A stretch of 64,000 nucleotides of DNA from positions 9,128 to 73,127 of the forward strand of contig CAYTWH010000016.1 in the NCBI GenBank assembly GCA_964442075.1, in the 5' to 3' direction. Source of the stretch: CAYTAU01 sp964442075. Lineage in GTDB: Bacteria > Bacteroidota > Bacteroidia > Bacteroidales > CAYTAU01. Below, in pieces: positions 25,898 to 35,223 of this stretch (position 1 is its first letter; each line of letters starts with the position of its first letter). The position numbers and the translations under genes are program-made. The notes under the pieces were generated by a model that was given only the letters and a program-made list of their open reading frames with translations, ran no database searches and had not been told where the DNA came from.

Positions 25898-27676
25898 ATG
25901 AATATGGAAAATAAATCAATTTTAAATGGTGGTGAATTTTTAGTAAAAGAAATTGCTGCACAAGACATCTTTATATCAGAGGAATTTGATGAAGAACAAA
26001 TAATGATAAAAGAAACCTGTAATGATTTTATCGAAACTTCAATAACTCCAAATCTTGACAGAATTGATGAACAAGAAGACGGATTAATGCTAAGCATGCT
26101 TAATCAAGCAGGAGAATTAGGTCTTTTAGGGGTTGCTATTCCTGAGAAATACGATGGTTTTGGACAAAATTTTAATACATCAATGATAGTATCCGATTAT
26201 ATCGGTTCAGGACATGGTTTTGGGGTAGCATTTACTGCACATACAGGAATTGGTACGCTTCCTCTTTTATATTATGGAAACGATGAACAAAAAGAAAAAT
26301 ATTTACCAAAATTAGCAGTTGGCGAAATGGCTGCCGCATATTGCCTTACCGAACCAAATGCAGGTTCGGATGCAAACGCAGGAACAACAAAAGCAATTCT
26401 ATCAGACGATGGAAAACATTATATTATTAATGGTCAGAAAATGTGGATAACAAACGGTGGATTTGCAAATCTATTAACCGTTTTTGCAAAAATAGAAAAC
26501 GACCGTGTGCTTAGCGCATTTCTTATTGAAAGCAATTGGGAAGGCGTTTCTCTTAATCCTGAAGAAAAGAAAATGGGGATAAAAGGTTCTTCTACACGAC
26601 AAATATTTTTTAATGATGTAAAAGTTCCTGTAGAAAACCTGCTTGGAAAACGTGGACTTGGATTTAGAATTGCTTTAAACATATTGCACGTAGGAAGAGT
26701 AAAACTCGGCGCAAATGTATTGGGTGGTGGAAGAATGACAATGAAACACTCTATTAATTATGCAAATGAAAGAAAGCAATTTGGTAAATTTATTTCAGAA
26801 TTTGGTGCTATAAAATTCAAATTGGCACAACAAGCAATTAAGCAATACACTACCGAATCAGCAGTTTATCGTTGTAGTGGTGATATAAATTCTGTTGCGG
26901 AACAAAATATTGCTAAAGGGATGGATAAGGGTCAGGCTGAAATTGATGCTATTTCAAAATATTCAATAGAGGCTGCAATTTTAAAAGTTTATGGTTCTGA
27001 AGCATTAGACTATATAACAGATGAAGCAGTTCAGATATTTGGAGGCATGGGATATTCTTCAGAATCGCCGGTTGACCGTTGCTACAGAGATTCCAGAATT
27101 AACAGAATATTTGAAGGCACAAATGAAATTAACAGACTTGTAATTATTGATACTATTTTAAAATTTATTAAACGCGGCGATTTTGACCTGTTTGGAATTG
27201 GTGAAAAATTAATTACCGATATAAATAATATTAAATACGAAAAACAAACAGGCAATTATTACGAAGCTCTTAATTATCATGTTAAAAATCTTAAAAAAGC
27301 AATTATTATAACTTTAACATCTGCACAAAATAAATTGCAAAAATTATTTGCTACCGAACAGGAAATAATGATGAATATTTCTGATATGATAATTAATTTA
27401 TACATGTTGGAATCAACACTTTTGCGAGTTCAAAAATTAGAATCAATAAATGGAGAAGAATCTGTAAAATACCAAAAAGATATTCTGAATGTATTTTTAT
27501 ATGATGCTTCAAATGAAATTTATAAAGCAGGAATTGATGCAGTTAATTCTTTTAATGGCGAAGAAAACCTAATACATGCAATAAATGAATTAACAATAAG
27601 CACAATGTTTAATGTTAAAGATGCAAGAAGAAGATTAGCGGATAAAATGATTGAGGAAAATAAATATTGTTTTTAA
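25898..27676 (+). CDS. Acyl-CoA dehydrogenase, very-long-chain type
   Basis: A flavoenzyme of about 592 residues that dehydrogenates acyl-CoA to trans-2-enoyl-CoA. Visible motifs: AYCLTEPNAGSDANAG (FAD/substrate loop), KMWITNGGFANL, LGKRGLGFRIALNIL, YANERKQFGKFI, AVQIFGGMGYSSESPVDRCYRD, and RIFEGTNEINRL with the catalytic Glu406 (counted from ATG 25898). The extra C-terminal helical domain of about 150 residues places it with VLCAD/ACAD9-type enzymes. I chose ATG 25898 rather than the longer TTG-started frame (25856) because a TATATTTG promoter element lies between them. ATG 25904 is also possible. Flavin electrons would normally pass to ETF, which is not in the window. Confidence 0.9.
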   Translation: MNMENKSILNGGEFLVKEIAAQDIFISEEFDEEQIMIKETCNDFIETSITPNLDRIDEQEDGLMLSMLNQAGELGLLGVAIPEKYDGFGQNFNTSMIVSDYIGSGHGFGVAFTAHTGIGTLPLLYYGNDEQKEKYLPKLAVGEMAAAYCLTEPNAGSDANAGTTKAILSDDGKHYIINGQKMWITNGGFANLLTVFAKIENDRVLSAFLIESNWEGVSLNPEEKKMGIKGSSTRQIFFNDVKVPVENLLGKRGLGFRIALNILHVGRVKLGANVLGGGRMTMKHSINYANERKQFGKFISEFGAIKFKLAQQAIKQYTTESAVYRCSGDINSVAEQNIAKGMDKGQAEIDAISKYSIEAAILKVYGSEALDYITDEAVQIFGGMGYSSESPVDRCYRDSRINRIFEGTNEINRLVIIDTILKFIKRGDFDLFGIGEKLITDINNIKYEKQTGNYYEALNYHVKNLKKAIIITLTSAQNKLQKLFATEQEIMMNISDMIINLYMLESTLLRVQKLESINGEESVKYQKDILNVFLYDASNEIYKAGIDAVNSFNGEENLIHAINELTISTMFNVKDARRRLADKMIEENKYCF

Positions 27677-27718
27677 CGAATTTTGGGCATTTATTGATAA
27701 TTAAACCCGATACAATCA

Positions 27719-30184
27719 TTACATAGGATCGACATTTACCACAATCTGCACCGATTTAAATCGGATATCAGTTTTAATATTGTTAATGGCATTGTACAAT
27801 AATATTTTTGCTTTTTGATGCGATATTTTCTTTTCAATTTTAATTAATATACTTTTTAAATACAGATTTTGTATTCTGCCAATTAAAGGAATTTCGGGTC
27901 CTAAAACTCTGTTGCCAAACATTTGCTTAAGCTCAACTGTAAGTATTTTTGAAGCATGGTTAAGAATACTGCTGTTTTTATGTTTAAGTGTAATATTTAA
28001 TAGGCGGTAAAAGGGAGGATATTTAAAACATTTTCTTTCTTCAAGCTGCTGTTTATACATATTTTGATAATTGTTTTCCTGTACATCAACAATAATTTGA
28101 TGAGTAATATCTGAACTTTGTATTATTACTTTCCCTTGCTTATACTTTCTACCTGCTCTGCCGCTAACCTGTGTCATTAATTGAAAACTACGTTCAAACG
28201 ATCTGAAATCGGGAAAATGCAACATATTGTCGGCATTTAAAATTCCAACTACACTTACATTATCAAAATTTAATCCTTTAGAAAGCATTTGTGTTCCAAT
28301 AAGAATATCAACAGCCTTAACTTCGAAATCGCCAATAATACGCTGGTAAGCAGTTTTAGTTCTTGTTGTATCAAGGTCTAACCTTGCAACTTTACAATTG
28401 GGGAATATTGCAGATATCTCATCTTCTATTTGCTCTGTACCAAATCCCATTGTTCGCATTGATGGCATACCACAAGCTTCGCAATTTTTTGGCAAACTTG
28501 TAGAGTATCCGCAATAATGACAAACCAATCTGTTAATTCCTTTATGATATGTAAGGCTAACATCACAATTGCTGCATTTAGGCACCCATCCGCAAACATT
28601 GCATATTAAATAACTTGAAAACCCCCGCCTGTTTTGAAACAAAATTATTTGTTCGCCATTACATAGTGCTTCATCAATATATTCGAGCATAATTGGAGTA
28701 AAAATACCCCGCATTTTTTTCTTACGTTTGGCTTCACTAACATCTGAAAGAATAATTTCAGGCAGATCAATATCTTTATATCTCTGTGTGAGTTTTACAA
28801 GTCCGTAACGATTGTTTGTGGCATTATAATATGTTTCAATTGCAGGAGTAGCTGTACCAAGCAAAACTTTTGCCCCATGTTCTTTTGCAAGCATAATTGA
28901 AGCATCGCGTGCATTATACCTTGGGGCAGGATTATATTGTTTGTATGTGTTTTCGTGTTCTTCGTCAACAATTATTAATCCCAAATTGCTATAAGGAAGA
29001 AAAATGGAAGAGCGTACTCCAAGTATTACCTGATAGTCTTTTTTTTGCCTTACATTTTGCCATGTTTCAACTCTTTCGGCATCACTAAATTTTGAGTGAT
29101 ATATTCCAATTTTATTCCCAAAAACTTTTTTCAGTCTGTTTATGATTTGTGCCGTTAAAGCAATTTCGGGAAGCAAATAAAGAACCTGTTTACCGCTTTT
29201 AATAATTTCCGATATCAGATGAATATATATTTCAGTTTTTCCACTCGATGTAACACCATATAACAATGTAACATCATAATCGTTAAAACTTTGTTTTATT
29301 TCCCTTAGTGCCTTTTCTTGATATGTATTTAGTTTGTTAATAGAGCTTGTTTTTTCTACAGAACCAGTTAATCGGACAACTTCAGATTCATGTTCTTCTA
29401 TAATACCTTTTTTCAAAAGTGTTGTTAAAATATTTGTGGAAACACCTGCTTTGGTTAGTAAAGTCTTTTTTGCAACTTCTTTTTTATTATCACTAAAGAA
29501 ATCTGATAATTGCAAATAGTAAAGAAGTATTTTTAATTGTTTGGGAGCTTTTTCAAGTTCGCTTAATGTTTTGTCTAAAATTATTTTATTTTGGCACTTT
29601 TTACTTAGCGATATATACTTTTCTGTTTTTGGTTTGTAGCTTTCTTTAAGTCTTTCTAAAACTACAATTGCTTTTTTATCCAACAGCGATTTTATAATGT
29701 TAATGGCATTTTGTTGATCAAACAAATTATTTATCTCTTTTACTGTTAAGGTATTTTTATTTGTAAGAACATTAAAGACTATTGTCTCATTTTTGTTAAG
29801 TTTTGATGTATCGGTAAAATTATTATCAATTAATATTTTGGCTTCGCTTTCTAATTTCAAGCCCGATGGCAAAGCAGCTTTATAAACTTCGCCCAGCGAA
29901 CACATATAGTAATTAGCTATCCATTCCCAAAATTTAAATTGCTTTTCACTTATTATTGCGTCAGTATCCAGTATTGATGTAATTTCTTTTACTGCATACT
30001 TTTCAGGCTTATTTTTATGAATTTCTTTTACTATTGCTGTATAGAATTTTTTTGCTCCAAACTGAACTACAACCCTCATTCCCGGTTGCAACTTATTGAT
30101 ATGCTCATTTGAAATACTATATGTAAATAATTTTGGTAAAGGCAGAGGGAGTATTACATCAGCATATAATAAATTGTAAGGCAT
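27719..30184 (-). CDS. priA: Primosomal protein N' (PriA helicase)
   Basis: An 821-residue replication-restart helicase. The N-terminal DNA-binding domain begins YADVILPLPLPKLFTYSI. The helicase core has Walker A GVTSSGKT at 310-317, Walker B DEEH at 407-410 and LLGTATPAIETY. Eight zinc-binding cysteines at 528, 531, 537, 540, 555, 558, 568 and 571 form the two zinc clusters that interrupt the core. Motifs V-VI (GTQMLSKGLNF, VSGRAGR) and the C-terminal domain are complete. Length is normal to slightly long. It is followed 3 bases from its start by the stop of pfkA, which is upstream on the same strand, so the two are probably co-transcribed. Confidence 0.96.
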   Translation of the reverse strand: MPYNLLYADVILPLPLPKLFTYSISNEHINKLQPGMRVVVQFGAKKFYTAIVKEIHKNKPEKYAVKEITSILDTDAIISEKQFKFWEWIANYYMCSLGEVYKAALPSGLKLESEAKILIDNNFTDTSKLNKNETIVFNVLTNKNTLTVKEINNLFDQQNAINIIKSLLDKKAIVVLERLKESYKPKTEKYISLSKKCQNKIILDKTLSELEKAPKQLKILLYYLQLSDFFSDNKKEVAKKTLLTKAGVSTNILTTLLKKGIIEEHESEVVRLTGSVEKTSSINKLNTYQEKALREIKQSFNDYDVTLLYGVTSSGKTEIYIHLISEIIKSGKQVLYLLPEIALTAQIINRLKKVFGNKIGIYHSKFSDAERVETWQNVRQKKDYQVILGVRSSIFLPYSNLGLIIVDEEHENTYKQYNPAPRYNARDASIMLAKEHGAKVLLGTATPAIETYYNATNNRYGLVKLTQRYKDIDLPEIILSDVSEAKRKKKMRGIFTPIMLEYIDEALCNGEQIILFQNRRGFSSYLICNVCGWVPKCSNCDVSLTYHKGINRLVCHYCGYSTSLPKNCEACGMPSMRTMGFGTEQIEDEISAIFPNCKVARLDLDTTRTKTAYQRIIGDFEVKAVDILIGTQMLSKGLNFDNVSVVGILNADNMLHFPDFRSFERSFQLMTQVSGRAGRKYKQGKVIIQSSDITHQIIVDVQENNYQNMYKQQLEERKCFKYPPFYRLLNITLKHKNSSILNHASKILTVELKQMFGNRVLGPEIPLIGRIQNLYLKSILIKIEKKISHQKAKILLYNAINNIKTDIRFKSVQIVVNVDPM

Positions 30185-30187
30185 ATT

Positions 30188-31168
30188 TTATACGTTCAAT
30201 ATTTCTATTATTTTAAGCATCTGCTTATTGATTGTTTTATGATGTTTTGTGGTTTTTGCAAAAGATATGTTTACAATTTCCTTATCAACATAACCAATCA
30301 TTACGCTTTTTTGATCTTCAAGTAATGCATCAATAGCGCCAATGCCAAGAATACTGGCAAGATAACGGTCGAAAGAAGTAGGTGAACCACCGCGTTGTAT
30401 GTGTCCTAAAATTGTAACTCTTACATCATAGTTTTTAAACTCTTTTCTAACTTTTTTTGCAATTTCAAAAGCACCTCCTGAATCGTCTCCTTCAGCAACA
30501 AGAACAATATTACTTGATTTTTTTCTTTCAGCATCTTTTCCAAGATACTTTCTCAAAGTATCAAGATGTGTAGGGACTTCAGGGATTAATACCGCTTCAG
30601 CACCACAAGTAACCCCGCTTCGCAAAGCCATAAAACCTACATCTTTTCCCATTACCTCAATAAAGAACAAGCGATTATGCGAGCTGGCAGTATCTCTTAT
30701 TTTATCAACAGCATCAACAATAGTGTTAAGTGCGGTATCATATCCTATTGTCATATCTGTACCATATAAATCATTATCAATGGTTCCTGGTAAGCCAACA
30801 AATGGAATATCATATTCATCAGAAAAGGTTTTAGCTCCTTTAAATGTTCCATCACCACCAATAACAACAACAGCCTCAATGCCATTTTTAATTAATTGAT
30901 TGTATGCCTTTTTCCTTCCGGACTTTGTTTTAAATTCCTCGCAACGTGCTGATTTGAGCATGGTTCCTCCACGCTGTATTATATTGGATACATCTGTAGA
31001 TTTCAATTCTCTAATATCGCCATTTATCATACCTTCATATCCCTCATAAATTCCAAATATGCGTATTTCATTATAAATTGCTGCGCGTACAATAGCTCTT
31101 ATTGCAGCATTCATTCCCGGAGAATCTCCTCCTGATGTTAATACTCCTATTTTTTTAAATTTTGGCAT
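30188..31168 (-). CDS. pfkA: ATP-dependent 6-phosphofructokinase
   Basis: Phosphorylates fructose 6-phosphate in glycolysis. The 326-residue product starts MPKFKKIGVLTSGGDSPGMN, with the nucleotide-binding GGDGTFKGA (Gly at the position that is Asp in PPi-dependent enzymes, so ATP is the expected donor). The catalytic TIDNDLYGTDMTIGYDTA and the F6P-binding GHIQRGGSPTSFDR are also present. A longer frame runs up to a GTG at 31228. A TAAATTTG promoter element (31201-31208) lies inside that extension, and the family starts at the MPKFKK methionine, so I use ATG 31168. priA follows after 3 bases. Confidence 0.94.
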   Translation of the reverse strand: MPKFKKIGVLTSGGDSPGMNAAIRAIVRAAIYNEIRIFGIYEGYEGMINGDIRELKSTDVSNIIQRGGTMLKSARCEEFKTKSGRKKAYNQLIKNGIEAVVVIGGDGTFKGAKTFSDEYDIPFVGLPGTIDNDLYGTDMTIGYDTALNTIVDAVDKIRDTASSHNRLFFIEVMGKDVGFMALRSGVTCGAEAVLIPEVPTHLDTLRKYLGKDAERKKSSNIVLVAEGDDSGGAFEIAKKVRKEFKNYDVRVTILGHIQRGGSPTSFDRYLASILGIGAIDALLEDQKSVMIGYVDKEIVNISFAKTTKHHKTINKQMLKIIEILNV

Positions 31169-31200
31169 TTTATTGAACTGTTTTATTTTAATTACATGCT

Positions 31201-31208
31201 CAAATTTA
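31201..31208 (-). promoter_or_regulatory. -7 promoter element (TAAATTTG) upstream of pfkA
   Basis: On the minus strand TAAATTTG matches TAnnTTTG, 33 bases before the pfkA ATG. A well-spaced -33 TTG was not found. It supports the shorter pfkA start. Confidence 0.4.
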
Positions 31209-31279
31209 CAAAAAATAATTATAAGCACTAATAAATTTTATGTTGATATGGATTTCAGAGAAAGTCAATAACTCCCTAT

Positions 31280-31430
31280 TCAGTAGCCCCGTCCTTTAGG
31301 GCGGGGTATAGATTTAAGCGGCACCCACCTCTGCGAAATTTTGAAAATTTTATAAAATAAAATTTTCAAAATTTCGCAGAGAACATCGTGCCTTTATCCT
31401 TGTCCCCGCCCTAAAGGACGGGGCTACTGA
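31280..31430. repeat. Nested inverted-repeat element (two perfect stems)
   Basis: Outer arms 31280-31306 and 31404-31430 are perfect 27-base inverted copies carrying TAGCCCCGTCCTTTAGGGCG. Inner arms 31329-31352 and 31358-31381 are perfect 24-base inverted copies separated by 5 bases. No gene is present. The outer arm is related to the hairpin at 3730-3749, and a diverged half copy lies near 50262-50320. Confidence 0.8.
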
Positions 31431-31528
31431 CTTTTTCATTTTGCTTAAATTTCTGAAATCAGTTTAAACTTACGTAAATTTTTATACTGATATGGATTGA
31501 AAATATAATTACTTAAATATCTCTAATT

Positions 31529-31759
31529 CTAATTTTTTAGCAATTTTTGATCTTGAGTATTAGCAGGAATGAGAATTTTTTGGAAATTACTAATAATATC
31601 AGAATATTTATAACTAAAATTTCTCTTTGCCCAATCAATTAGTTTTGTAAAATCGGTTTTACTTAGCCATTTTACTGATTTTTTTAATTCTTTGCTGAAA
31701 AGCTCTTTGCTAAAACTCACTTTTTTCAGAATCTTTTTTTGATATTCAAGCATATTCAT
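31529..31759 (-). CDS. Small cytoplasmic protein, unknown
   Basis: A 76-residue lysine-rich, helical protein (MLEYQKKILKKV, ELFSKELKKSVKWL, LIDWAKRNFSYKYSDII). ATG 31759 is chosen because a GGGAG sequence precedes it by about 8 bases. The frame also extends to a TTG five codons upstream, and another ATG lies two codons downstream. The amphipathic helices and tryptophans look like a real protein, but I do not recognise a family and no neighbour suggests a role. Confidence 0.5.
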   Translation of the reverse strand: MNMLEYQKKILKKVSFSKELFSKELKKSVKWLSKTDFTKLIDWAKRNFSYKYSDIISNFQKILIPANTQDQKLLKN

Positions 31760-32047
31760 AATAACATCTCCCAATTAAAATAATGTTTATTATTAAAACT
31801 TCATTAACGAGGATTTATTATCAAATTAAATGCCTTAAAGTTTAATTTTTTTCACAAAAACAGTATTCCTCTTACTTTTTGACAATTAAGATTTAGGTCC
31901 TTAAGGTTTTTTAACATATTATGACATTATAGCAGATAAATAAAAAACATCCAATGTATTTAAGACATCGGATGTTTGTAAATGTTTTATTATTTAAAAC
32001 CACCAGAAAGGATTCTGGTAGCGGTGAGGTAAATTTTAAATAATTAA

Positions 32048-32902
32048 TTAGTCCTTTACACAGCGCACGGAAAAGCTGTTATAAATAAAGCTGCTGTCCT
32101 GGTACACTACGGCGTCACCGTAGTACAGGGAGTGTACCCATGCATACATGCTACTTGTAGCAGCTGCCCACCAGTGGCCTTCGTAGCCCAGATCATAAAA
32201 CGAGCCGCTGTTACCTCTGTAACCACTAGCTAAGCCTGTAAAACCACTTGAGTTTGTTGCACCTTCATTTGGGCTACTCCAATGAATTGTTCCTGTTTCT
32301 TTCATTTTCCCGCCTGCAACACTTTCGCCACCAAGATAATCGGTTAAAGTTGTCCATTCTGCATTATTTGGCAAATGCCAACCTGTTGGAGGAGCCAGCA
32401 CGTGTGCTGTCCACCAATCATATAAATAACCATAAGTAGAAACATTGTTTTCATTATGATCATAAGCCCAACAATAACAACCAGCTGAATCAACTTTATA
32501 AGCTAAGTTTTCAGACATCCACCACTGGTTACCAATTTTTACGGTATTATATGTTTTGCCATCTCTACTATCGGTAAATGTTCCTGTTTCGTTTCCTTCT
32601 ATAGTTATTGTTGATGTTTTATCATCTTCTTTTTTCTCGTTTTTAGAATATGCAATCAGTTTTACAGAATATGTTCCTATTGCTGTATAAGAATGTGTTG
32701 CATTTTCATCAGTTGAGGTTAGTCCGTCTCCAAACTCCCAACTGTAGCTATCGGCATCTGTTGAATTGTTAGAGAATGTTATACTCTCATCAACACCCGC
32801 TGTTATTTTTGAAGCTGTAAAATCAGCTGTTGGTTGTTTTTGGCAACTGGTAAAAACTATTGCTACAACAATAACTAAAAGTAAACTTTTGATTGTTTTC
32901 AT
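32048..32902 (-). CDS. Lipoprotein with PKD domain and FISUMP domain
   Basis: A 284-residue lipoprotein (lipobox FTSC, Cys20). A PKD domain covers about residues 25-100, with the diagnostic YSWEFGDG. A 'Fibrobacter succinogenes major paralogous' (FISUMP) domain follows at about 106-284, recognisable from DGKTYNTVKIGNQWWMSENL, GYLYDWWTA, GWHLPNNAEWTTL, the SGFTGLASGYRG segment and the closing FSVRCVKD. FISUMP proteins are surface-exposed in Fibrobacter and Bacteroidota, with a C-type-lectin-like fold and unknown ligands. A palindromic CCACCAGAA/TTCTGG repeat lies just downstream of the stop (about 32000-32027). The next gene upstream on the same strand is another lipoprotein. Confidence 0.85.
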   Translation of the reverse strand: MKTIKSLLLVIVVAIVFTSCQKQPTADFTASKITAGVDESITFSNNSTDADSYSWEFGDGLTSTDENATHSYTAIGTYSVKLIAYSKNEKKEDDKTSTITIEGNETGTFTDSRDGKTYNTVKIGNQWWMSENLAYKVDSAGCYCWAYDHNENNVSTYGYLYDWWTAHVLAPPTGWHLPNNAEWTTLTDYLGGESVAGGKMKETGTIHWSSPNEGATNSSGFTGLASGYRGNSGSFYDLGYEGHWWAAATSSMYAWVHSLYYGDAVVYQDSSFIYNSFSVRCVKD

Positions 32903-32944
32903 AATCTAAAATTTAATAAATTAATATTCCATTTAACTATTACA

Positions 32945-33430
32945 TTACCATGTTAATTCATGACCGATACAGCTATTAGCTTTAAAATCAATATTTCCAT
33001 TCCATATCACAATTTCACCAGTTATTGAGCTATCAGTCTCATTATATTTATAACCTTTTACGGAATATGAGTATGATTTTGTTTTAACATTACCTAAATT
33101 TTTATTGAAAGTAATGCTATTTTCATCATCACAAGAAGGTGCTATTGTCCAATAGTCTGCGGCAATCCACGATGCAGAATTTACGTTCCCCACTTCACCA
33201 TTGACATAAAAATTCAATATTAGGAAATTATTAGCTTGCAAACTATCTGCTGCTGTTTTTCTATAATAAAATACAGCACTTCCATCGTACTCACAACTTT
33301 CATCATCTGTTTTACAATCATCACAATAATTTGTTGCAAGTTGGTCTATGCAACCTTCTTTTTTTTTGCATCCTGTAAATGCAATAATACCAATAAACAC
33401 AATACCTAAAATTAAATTTGTAATTTTCAT
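32945..33430 (-). CDS. Lipoprotein with cysteine-rich 'GCxDxxAxNY' motif
   Basis: A 161-residue lipoprotein starting at ATG 33430 (MKITNLILG), with lipobox FTGC at Cys21. The longer frame to 33472 is not needed for the signal peptide. Directly after the anchor comes a cysteine motif (GCIDQLATNYCDDC, then DDESCEYDG). It resembles the short acidic cysteine motif often found in Bacteroidota secreted proteins (GCTDPxAxNYxxxAxxDDGSC). The rest is beta-rich and of unknown function. It lies 42 bases upstream of the FISUMP lipoprotein and could share its transcript. Confidence 0.6.
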   Translation of the reverse strand: MKITNLILGIVFIGIIAFTGCKKKEGCIDQLATNYCDDCKTDDESCEYDGSAVFYYRKTAADSLQANNFLILNFYVNGEVGNVNSASWIAADYWTIAPSCDDENSITFNKNLGNVKTKSYSYSVKGYKYNETDSSITGEIVIWNGNIDFKANSCIGHELTW

Positions 33431-33495
33431 AACATAAAATTTTAAAAATAAATAATAAATATACTTCGACAAGGGGATTAATCCCCTTGTTGGTT

Positions 33496-34104
33496 CTAAA
33501 CCGTAATAATTTTCACAGCACTGGCTTTGCCTATTTCTTTATCTTTTATTACTGCCCATAGCTGATATTGGTATGTGGCATGTGTGTCCATTTCTTTGGT
33601 GTCGATATAGGGGCTGAAGGTATCGTGTGCCAAAAATACAAAGTCGTCGGTGCTTTTGTCAAGTCGGCGATAAATATTTACTCCGTCGGTCTGGCTTTTG
33701 TTAAACGAAATTTCTACACCACTGCTCACACGTCTAAGACTAATATCGGGGCTAAATGTTTTAGGGTCGAATGGACTGTCGGGAGCAATAATATCAAATT
33801 TGCGTCCTATTTTTTCGGTATAGTCCATACTATTCTTAATCATTTGTGCCATTTTTCTACAATACTTTTCGGCTGCATCCTGGTCTTTTTTAGTTTGTTT
33901 GAATTGTGCCAGTTTACTATTAAGCAGCTTTAATTCGTTAGAAATATCTACACCAAATACGTCTGCAAAGCTTTGCAGTGCTTTTATTTCTTCCTGGTTA
34001 ATACCATAATGATTTACATTTGCTATTGCTATTTCCAAAAAGTTTCTTAACCATTTTAAAAATTCATCTTTGTTTTGCGGCATATAGTCCGAATTGTTTG
34101 ACAT
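33496..34104 (-). CDS. Helical protein with C-terminal fibronectin-III-like domain
   Basis: A 202-residue protein without a signal peptide. Residues about 10-110 are helical (WLRNFLEIAIANVNHYGI, ELKLLNSKLAQFKQTKKDQD). Residues about 120-202 look like a fibronectin type III domain: SLRRVSSGVEISFNKSQTDGVNIYRRL, then YIDTKEMDTHATYQYQLWAVIKDKEIGKAS. It starts directly after the 13 x 21-bp repeat array (34181-34453) on the same strand, about 77 bases away. Function unknown. The close placement of the array suggests that it may influence expression, but that is inference. Confidence 0.6.
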   Translation of the reverse strand: MSNNSDYMPQNKDEFLKWLRNFLEIAIANVNHYGINQEEIKALQSFADVFGVDISNELKLLNSKLAQFKQTKKDQDAAEKYCRKMAQMIKNSMDYTEKIGRKFDIIAPDSPFDPKTFSPDISLRRVSSGVEISFNKSQTDGVNIYRRLDKSTDDFVFLAHDTFSPYIDTKEMDTHATYQYQLWAVIKDKEIGKASAVKIITV

Positions 34105-34180
34105 AATAATTTAATTTTTAGTTAATATTAATAATAATAAAAGATAAAGTGCTGAATAAAAAGACACTGGCTGTTTCACT

Positions 34181-34453
34181 GTAGACAGTAAATGATTTAC
34201 TGTCGACAATAAATGACTTACTGTCGACAATGACTGGCTTGCTGTCGACAATGAACGGCTTGCTGTCGACAATGACTGGCTTGCTGTCGACAATGACTGG
34301 CTTGTTGTCGACAATGAACGGCTTGCTGTCGACAATGACTGGCTTGTTGTCGACACAGAACGGATTGCTGTCGACACTTAAGGACTTATTGTCTTTACTG
34401 AATGACTTATTGTCGACATTGAGTAAATTGCTATCGACACGAAATGTTTTTCT
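34181..34453. repeat. 13-unit, exactly 21-bp-phased tandem array centred on GTCGAC
   Basis: GTCGAC, or a one- or two-base variant, starts at 34181, 34202, 34223, 34244, 34265, 34286, 34307, 34328, 34349, 34370, 34391, 34412 and 34433, with no phase loss. The 15 bases between vary among a few types (AATGACTGGCTTGCT, AATGAACGGCTTGCT, AATAAATGACTTACT). Frames are open on both strands because 21 is divisible by three. They encode heptads such as LSTASQS but lack good starts, so they are probably not genes. Confidence 0.9.
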
Positions 34454-34477
34454 AAATTTATTTTTTAGCTTATAAAG

Positions 34478-34487
34478 CCCCCCCCCC
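34478..34487. repeat. Homopolymer tract of ten C
   Basis: Ten consecutive C in a low-GC intergenic region, about 25 bases beyond the 21-bp array. Such tracts are prone to slippage. No gene start is close enough to make phase variation evident. The rest of the gap to 34700 shows no gene. Confidence 0.6.
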
Positions 34488-34700
34488 TACAACGTCAAGG
34501 GTTTGCGGGCTTCTTGGGTTTTGTGGTATATTGTTTTGGTGATTCACTTTGTAAAGGTAGGAAAAATATTTTAATGCTACAATGGTTTCAATGATTAAAT
34601 GATAGAATGATTTTTACTTCGTGTCATTTGTAGTCGTTAGTTCTCTGCCTTGTAACAAAACCTATACATCAATAAATAATAAAGTTTATTAATCATTTTA

Positions 34701-35189
34701 TTACATATCAACTATTTTTCCTTCTACATATTCTTCTTTAAATCTAATATTCCCATTTTCATCATAATATGACCAAATTCCTTGTTCCTTACCATTCTTA
34801 TATTCGCCAATTATTGCTATTTTTCCTGATTTATGATAATTCTCAAAAATTCCATTTTCTATTCCATAATTATACTCAACTTTCATCTCCAATTCTCCAG
34901 TTTTATAATAAATTTCTATAATTCCATGACGTTTATCATTCTTTACTGGAGATATACTTAGTATAACACCATCATCATACAACATTTTCAATACCCCTTC
35001 TGAGTCATCATTAGGTTTTGCAGTATAATAGAAAATTGCTTTTGGCTTTTGATTTTCTTTATTATAATAGGACTTAATCTTATATGGATAATCTTCAATA
35101 TTTAACTCATCTTTAGAAGAGCATGACACGCAAGAAACTATAATTATTGCCAATATTACTGACCTATTAAACTCAAACCTATACATCAT
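34701..35189 (-). CDS. MORN/YwqK-type repeat lipoprotein
   Basis: A 162-residue protein with a lipobox (CVSC, Cys23 from the first methionine) followed by four or five MORN_2-type units: GVLKMLYDDGVILSI, GIIEIYYKTGELEMKVEY, GIFENYHKSGKIAIIGEY and GIWSYYDENGNIRFKEEY. It is a small relative of the exported MORN protein at 18167-19375. Probably an outer-membrane lipoprotein with a scaffold or binding role. It stands alone. The methionine pair at the start leaves the exact start uncertain by one codon. Confidence 0.7.
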   Translation of the reverse strand: MMYRFEFNRSVILAIIIVSCVSCSSKDELNIEDYPYKIKSYYNKENQKPKAIFYYTAKPNDDSEGVLKMLYDDGVILSISPVKNDKRHGIIEIYYKTGELEMKVEYNYGIENGIFENYHKSGKIAIIGEYKNGKEQGIWSYYDENGNIRFKEEYVEGKIVDM

Positions 35190-35223
35190 AAATAATAAAG
35201 TTTATTTAACAAATATAAACAAA

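Noticed and set aside
31169..31228. Upstream extension of pfkA starting with GTG
   Set aside because: It contains a TAAATTTG promoter element, and the family begins at MPKFKKIGVL.
34181..34453. CRISPR array
   Set aside because: The repeat is six bases with 15-base semi-conserved intervals, far from the repeat/spacer size of CRISPR.
34111..34475. Heptad-repeat frames (LSTASQS and GLLSTMT types) on both strands over the 21-bp array
   Set aside because: Same periodicity effect; the minus-strand frame begins with GTG inside the repeat, and no secretion or RBS signal is present.
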